From Dysidea avara (Eukaryota; Porifera; Demospongiae; Dictyoceratida; Dysideidae), in contig NC_089278.1 of NCBI RefSeq assembly GCF_963678975.1, positions 15,171,959 to 15,235,958 on the forward strand: a DNA stretch of 64,000 bases. The letters run 5' to 3'. The notes beneath the pieces were generated by a model. That model worked only from the letters and a program-made list of their open reading frames with translations. It had not been told where the DNA came from and made no database searches. A program made the position numbers and the translations under genes. This document shows positions 62,498 to 64,000 of the stretch, one piece after another. Position 1 is the first letter of the stretch. Each line of letters begins with the position of its first letter.

Positions 62498-62767
62498 TTA
62501 GCACTGAATTTTTTTGAGCACATAAAAAAGTAAGCTAAATAAACACAAAACAAACAACAGCATTATAAGAAAAGGAAAGTCTTTGCCTTGCTCAAACAGT
62601 AGGCAGACTGCCCAATCCTGTGATGATGGAATTGTTCTCATTACAGATGCAGCATTACCACGCTGAACATCAATAACAATCTTCTGAGTCAAAAATTGAG
62701 TGGCTCTATTATCTCCAGGCTGCTCCATTACCTGGAACCTATCCACTGCACCAATGAACATGCACAT
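62498..62767 (-). CDS. Possible terminal exon of an unrelated membrane protein
   Basis: The minus-strand frame holds VMEQPGDNRATQFLTQK and VQRGNAASVMRTIPSSQDW, then a hydrophobic stretch (FPFLIMLLFVLCLFSLLFYV) and the tail LKKIQC before the stop. The sequence looks coding. The last 26 residues would form one C-terminal membrane segment with a short basic cytoplasmic tail. Possible acceptors lie near 62756 (GGTGCAG) or 62743 (TTCCAG). It has no counterpart in the other units. I do not recognise the family. Confidence 0.4.
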   Translation of the reverse strand: MCMFIGAVDRFQVMEQPGDNRATQFLTQKIVIDVQRGNAASVMRTIPSSQDWAVCLLFEQGKDFPFLIMLLFVLCLFSLLFYVLKKIQC

Positions 62768-62989
62768 GATTTAGATCAGCATAAAAATTATAGGAATTTA
62801 GGTATTCTATGAGGAACAGATCAGCACATCCATTTTAAACATTTTCCTGCACGTAGCTACGTAGCTAGCTGCCGGCCAAGTGTCCAGAGTACCTGCCACC
62901 AAATTCTTGTTGTGTTCACATGTATATGTCACAATTTTCTGCACTGGTGTAGTAAAGCAACAATGAATAAGTACTATACGGGTTAGCTG

Positions 62990-63120
62990 TTGTTAGCTGA
63001 TAAACGGTGTCGTGTCATATTATAGTCATAGCTCATTTCTGGTACCAGCAGTGCATAGATGGTATCCCTGGCAGACAGACTTGTTACGTGTGTAAGCTGA
63101 TTCAATCTTTCCTTAGTTAG
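62990..63120 (-). CDS. Possible exon upstream of the membrane-protein exon
   Basis: The minus-strand frame encodes QLTKERLNQLTHVTSLSARD, then TIYALLVPEMSYDYNMT, which looks like real protein. Candidate acceptor TTATGCAG lies near 63123; the donor is not clear. It may belong to the same gene as 62498-62767, entering from beyond the window. The link is a guess. Confidence 0.3.
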
Positions 63121-63429
63121 CTGCATAACCAAACGTTAATGATGGTATCTATCACCATTGAGCCTTAAGTACCAATAAAGGAATTCCTCTTGATGAGCCG
63201 CCAACATTACTGTTTGAAAATGATACGCTAGCTAGTAAAATATAAGTACTAGCTATAGGAGTAATACTATTCCAGCCATGGAACCTAGCTGTGGCAGAGA
63301 ATACAGACAAATTTGTATTAGATTCCACAAATTTCTTTTTGCAAGTAAACTTAGCAACCACAAAAGTGTTCCATGAAATTTGATGTGAGCACAACCTGCA
63401 AAATTCCCCTTGAATGTTAGGTGATATAA

Positions 63430-63620
63430 GGTAACTTCCAACAAATTGGATGGGATAGCTAATAATACAGAATTAGAACTAATTTCCCAACATTAATTAT
63501 TATACTGACCTGATCTACATAGATATCAAATGACAGTTACCTTATATGGTCATTTAGCCTACTAAGTGCAACCATATTAGTTACAATTTGGTTAAGTAAC
63601 ACAAGTTTGTACATTCCCTG
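63430..63620. repeat. Start of duplication unit 6
   Basis: ggtaacttccaacaaattgg followed by atgggatagctaat, and then a tatcaaatgacag block, matches 1386-1560, 12850-13010 and 42830-43010 in the same orientation. This suggests that the array continues beyond the window. Confidence 0.6.
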
Positions 63621-63909
63621 GGTTCATACACTTTCTGTATAGATTGAACCATTGTATTTATTAAGTTATAGTTAGCTGATAGCTTATGTATGTACGAAGC
63701 CCAAATTTATTTTATTAAATACATCTTCAAAAATCATATATTTGTCAGTTGTTAATATGAAAACACCATATTGACAAGTCATGACATAACTACCCAATTG
63801 AATGTATGGGTCACTTATGTTATGGATGATCCAGTACATTAGCTGTTGTGTATATGTACTTGCATCACAGAACTGCTAACACATAATTGTACATGTGTTT
63901 GTGTATAAT

Positions 63910-64000
63910 GCACATGAACATACACACACCACACCTATGTACACACACACACACACATACACACACTCACACACGCACACACACACACACACACACACAC
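63910..64000. repeat. (AC)n microsatellite at window end
   Basis: CA-rich tract becoming nearly pure (AC)n up to the last base. The preceding 63620-63910 holds nothing recognisable. Confidence 0.9.

Overview
The window is AT-rich animal nuclear DNA. Its genes are split by GT-AG introns, and it carries many small inverted-repeat transposons, LINE and SINE remnants, a decayed Ty3/Gypsy pol and microsatellites. The style of the LINE 3' ends, the small MITEs and the dispersed motif ACTCTAATAGAGCAGTCA suggest an early-branching invertebrate. A marine demosponge is my best guess, from memory of such genomes, and is not proven.

The window is built on a head-to-tail array of segmental duplications. 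Unit 1 runs about 200-12150, unit 2 12150-28960, unit 3 28960-41455, and unit 4 41455-46718 (truncated). Unit 5 runs about 53420-62345, and unit 6 starts near 63430. Each full unit carries, on the minus strand, one copy of a secreted CUB-domain gene. The gene has five coding exons: a signal peptide with a CxxC; a cysteine-rich exon; a CUB domain ending in a basic KKKRQ-type site; a Met-rich cysteine-containing exon; and a terminal cysteine-containing exon. A conserved exon-like block with a splice donor lies upstream and may be a 5' untranslated exon and promoter.

The five copies have different fates. Copy A (4409-8821) and copy E (54223-57755) are open, each predicting 387 residues. Copy C (31484-36985) is an open 247-residue version that lost its last two exons by deletion and reads into former 3' UTR. 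Copy B (16688-28052) is a pseudogene whose first intron holds a 7-kb CACTA/EnSpm-like transposon. That transposon has terminal inverted repeats and two divergent, decayed multi-exon genes. Copy D (45565-46718) is a fragment cut off inside its CUB exon at the edge of a Gypsy pol remnant.

Between units 4 and 5 (46719-53420) the sequence is mobile-element debris: Gypsy pol, LINE ends, a CAGGGGC MITE, and a hAT-like element with a long foldback nested inside. Because the units are paralogous, several insertions can be compared with an empty site elsewhere in the same window, which gives strong support for their target-site duplications. At the right end, 62498-63120 may hold exons of an unrelated gene with a C-terminal membrane segment.
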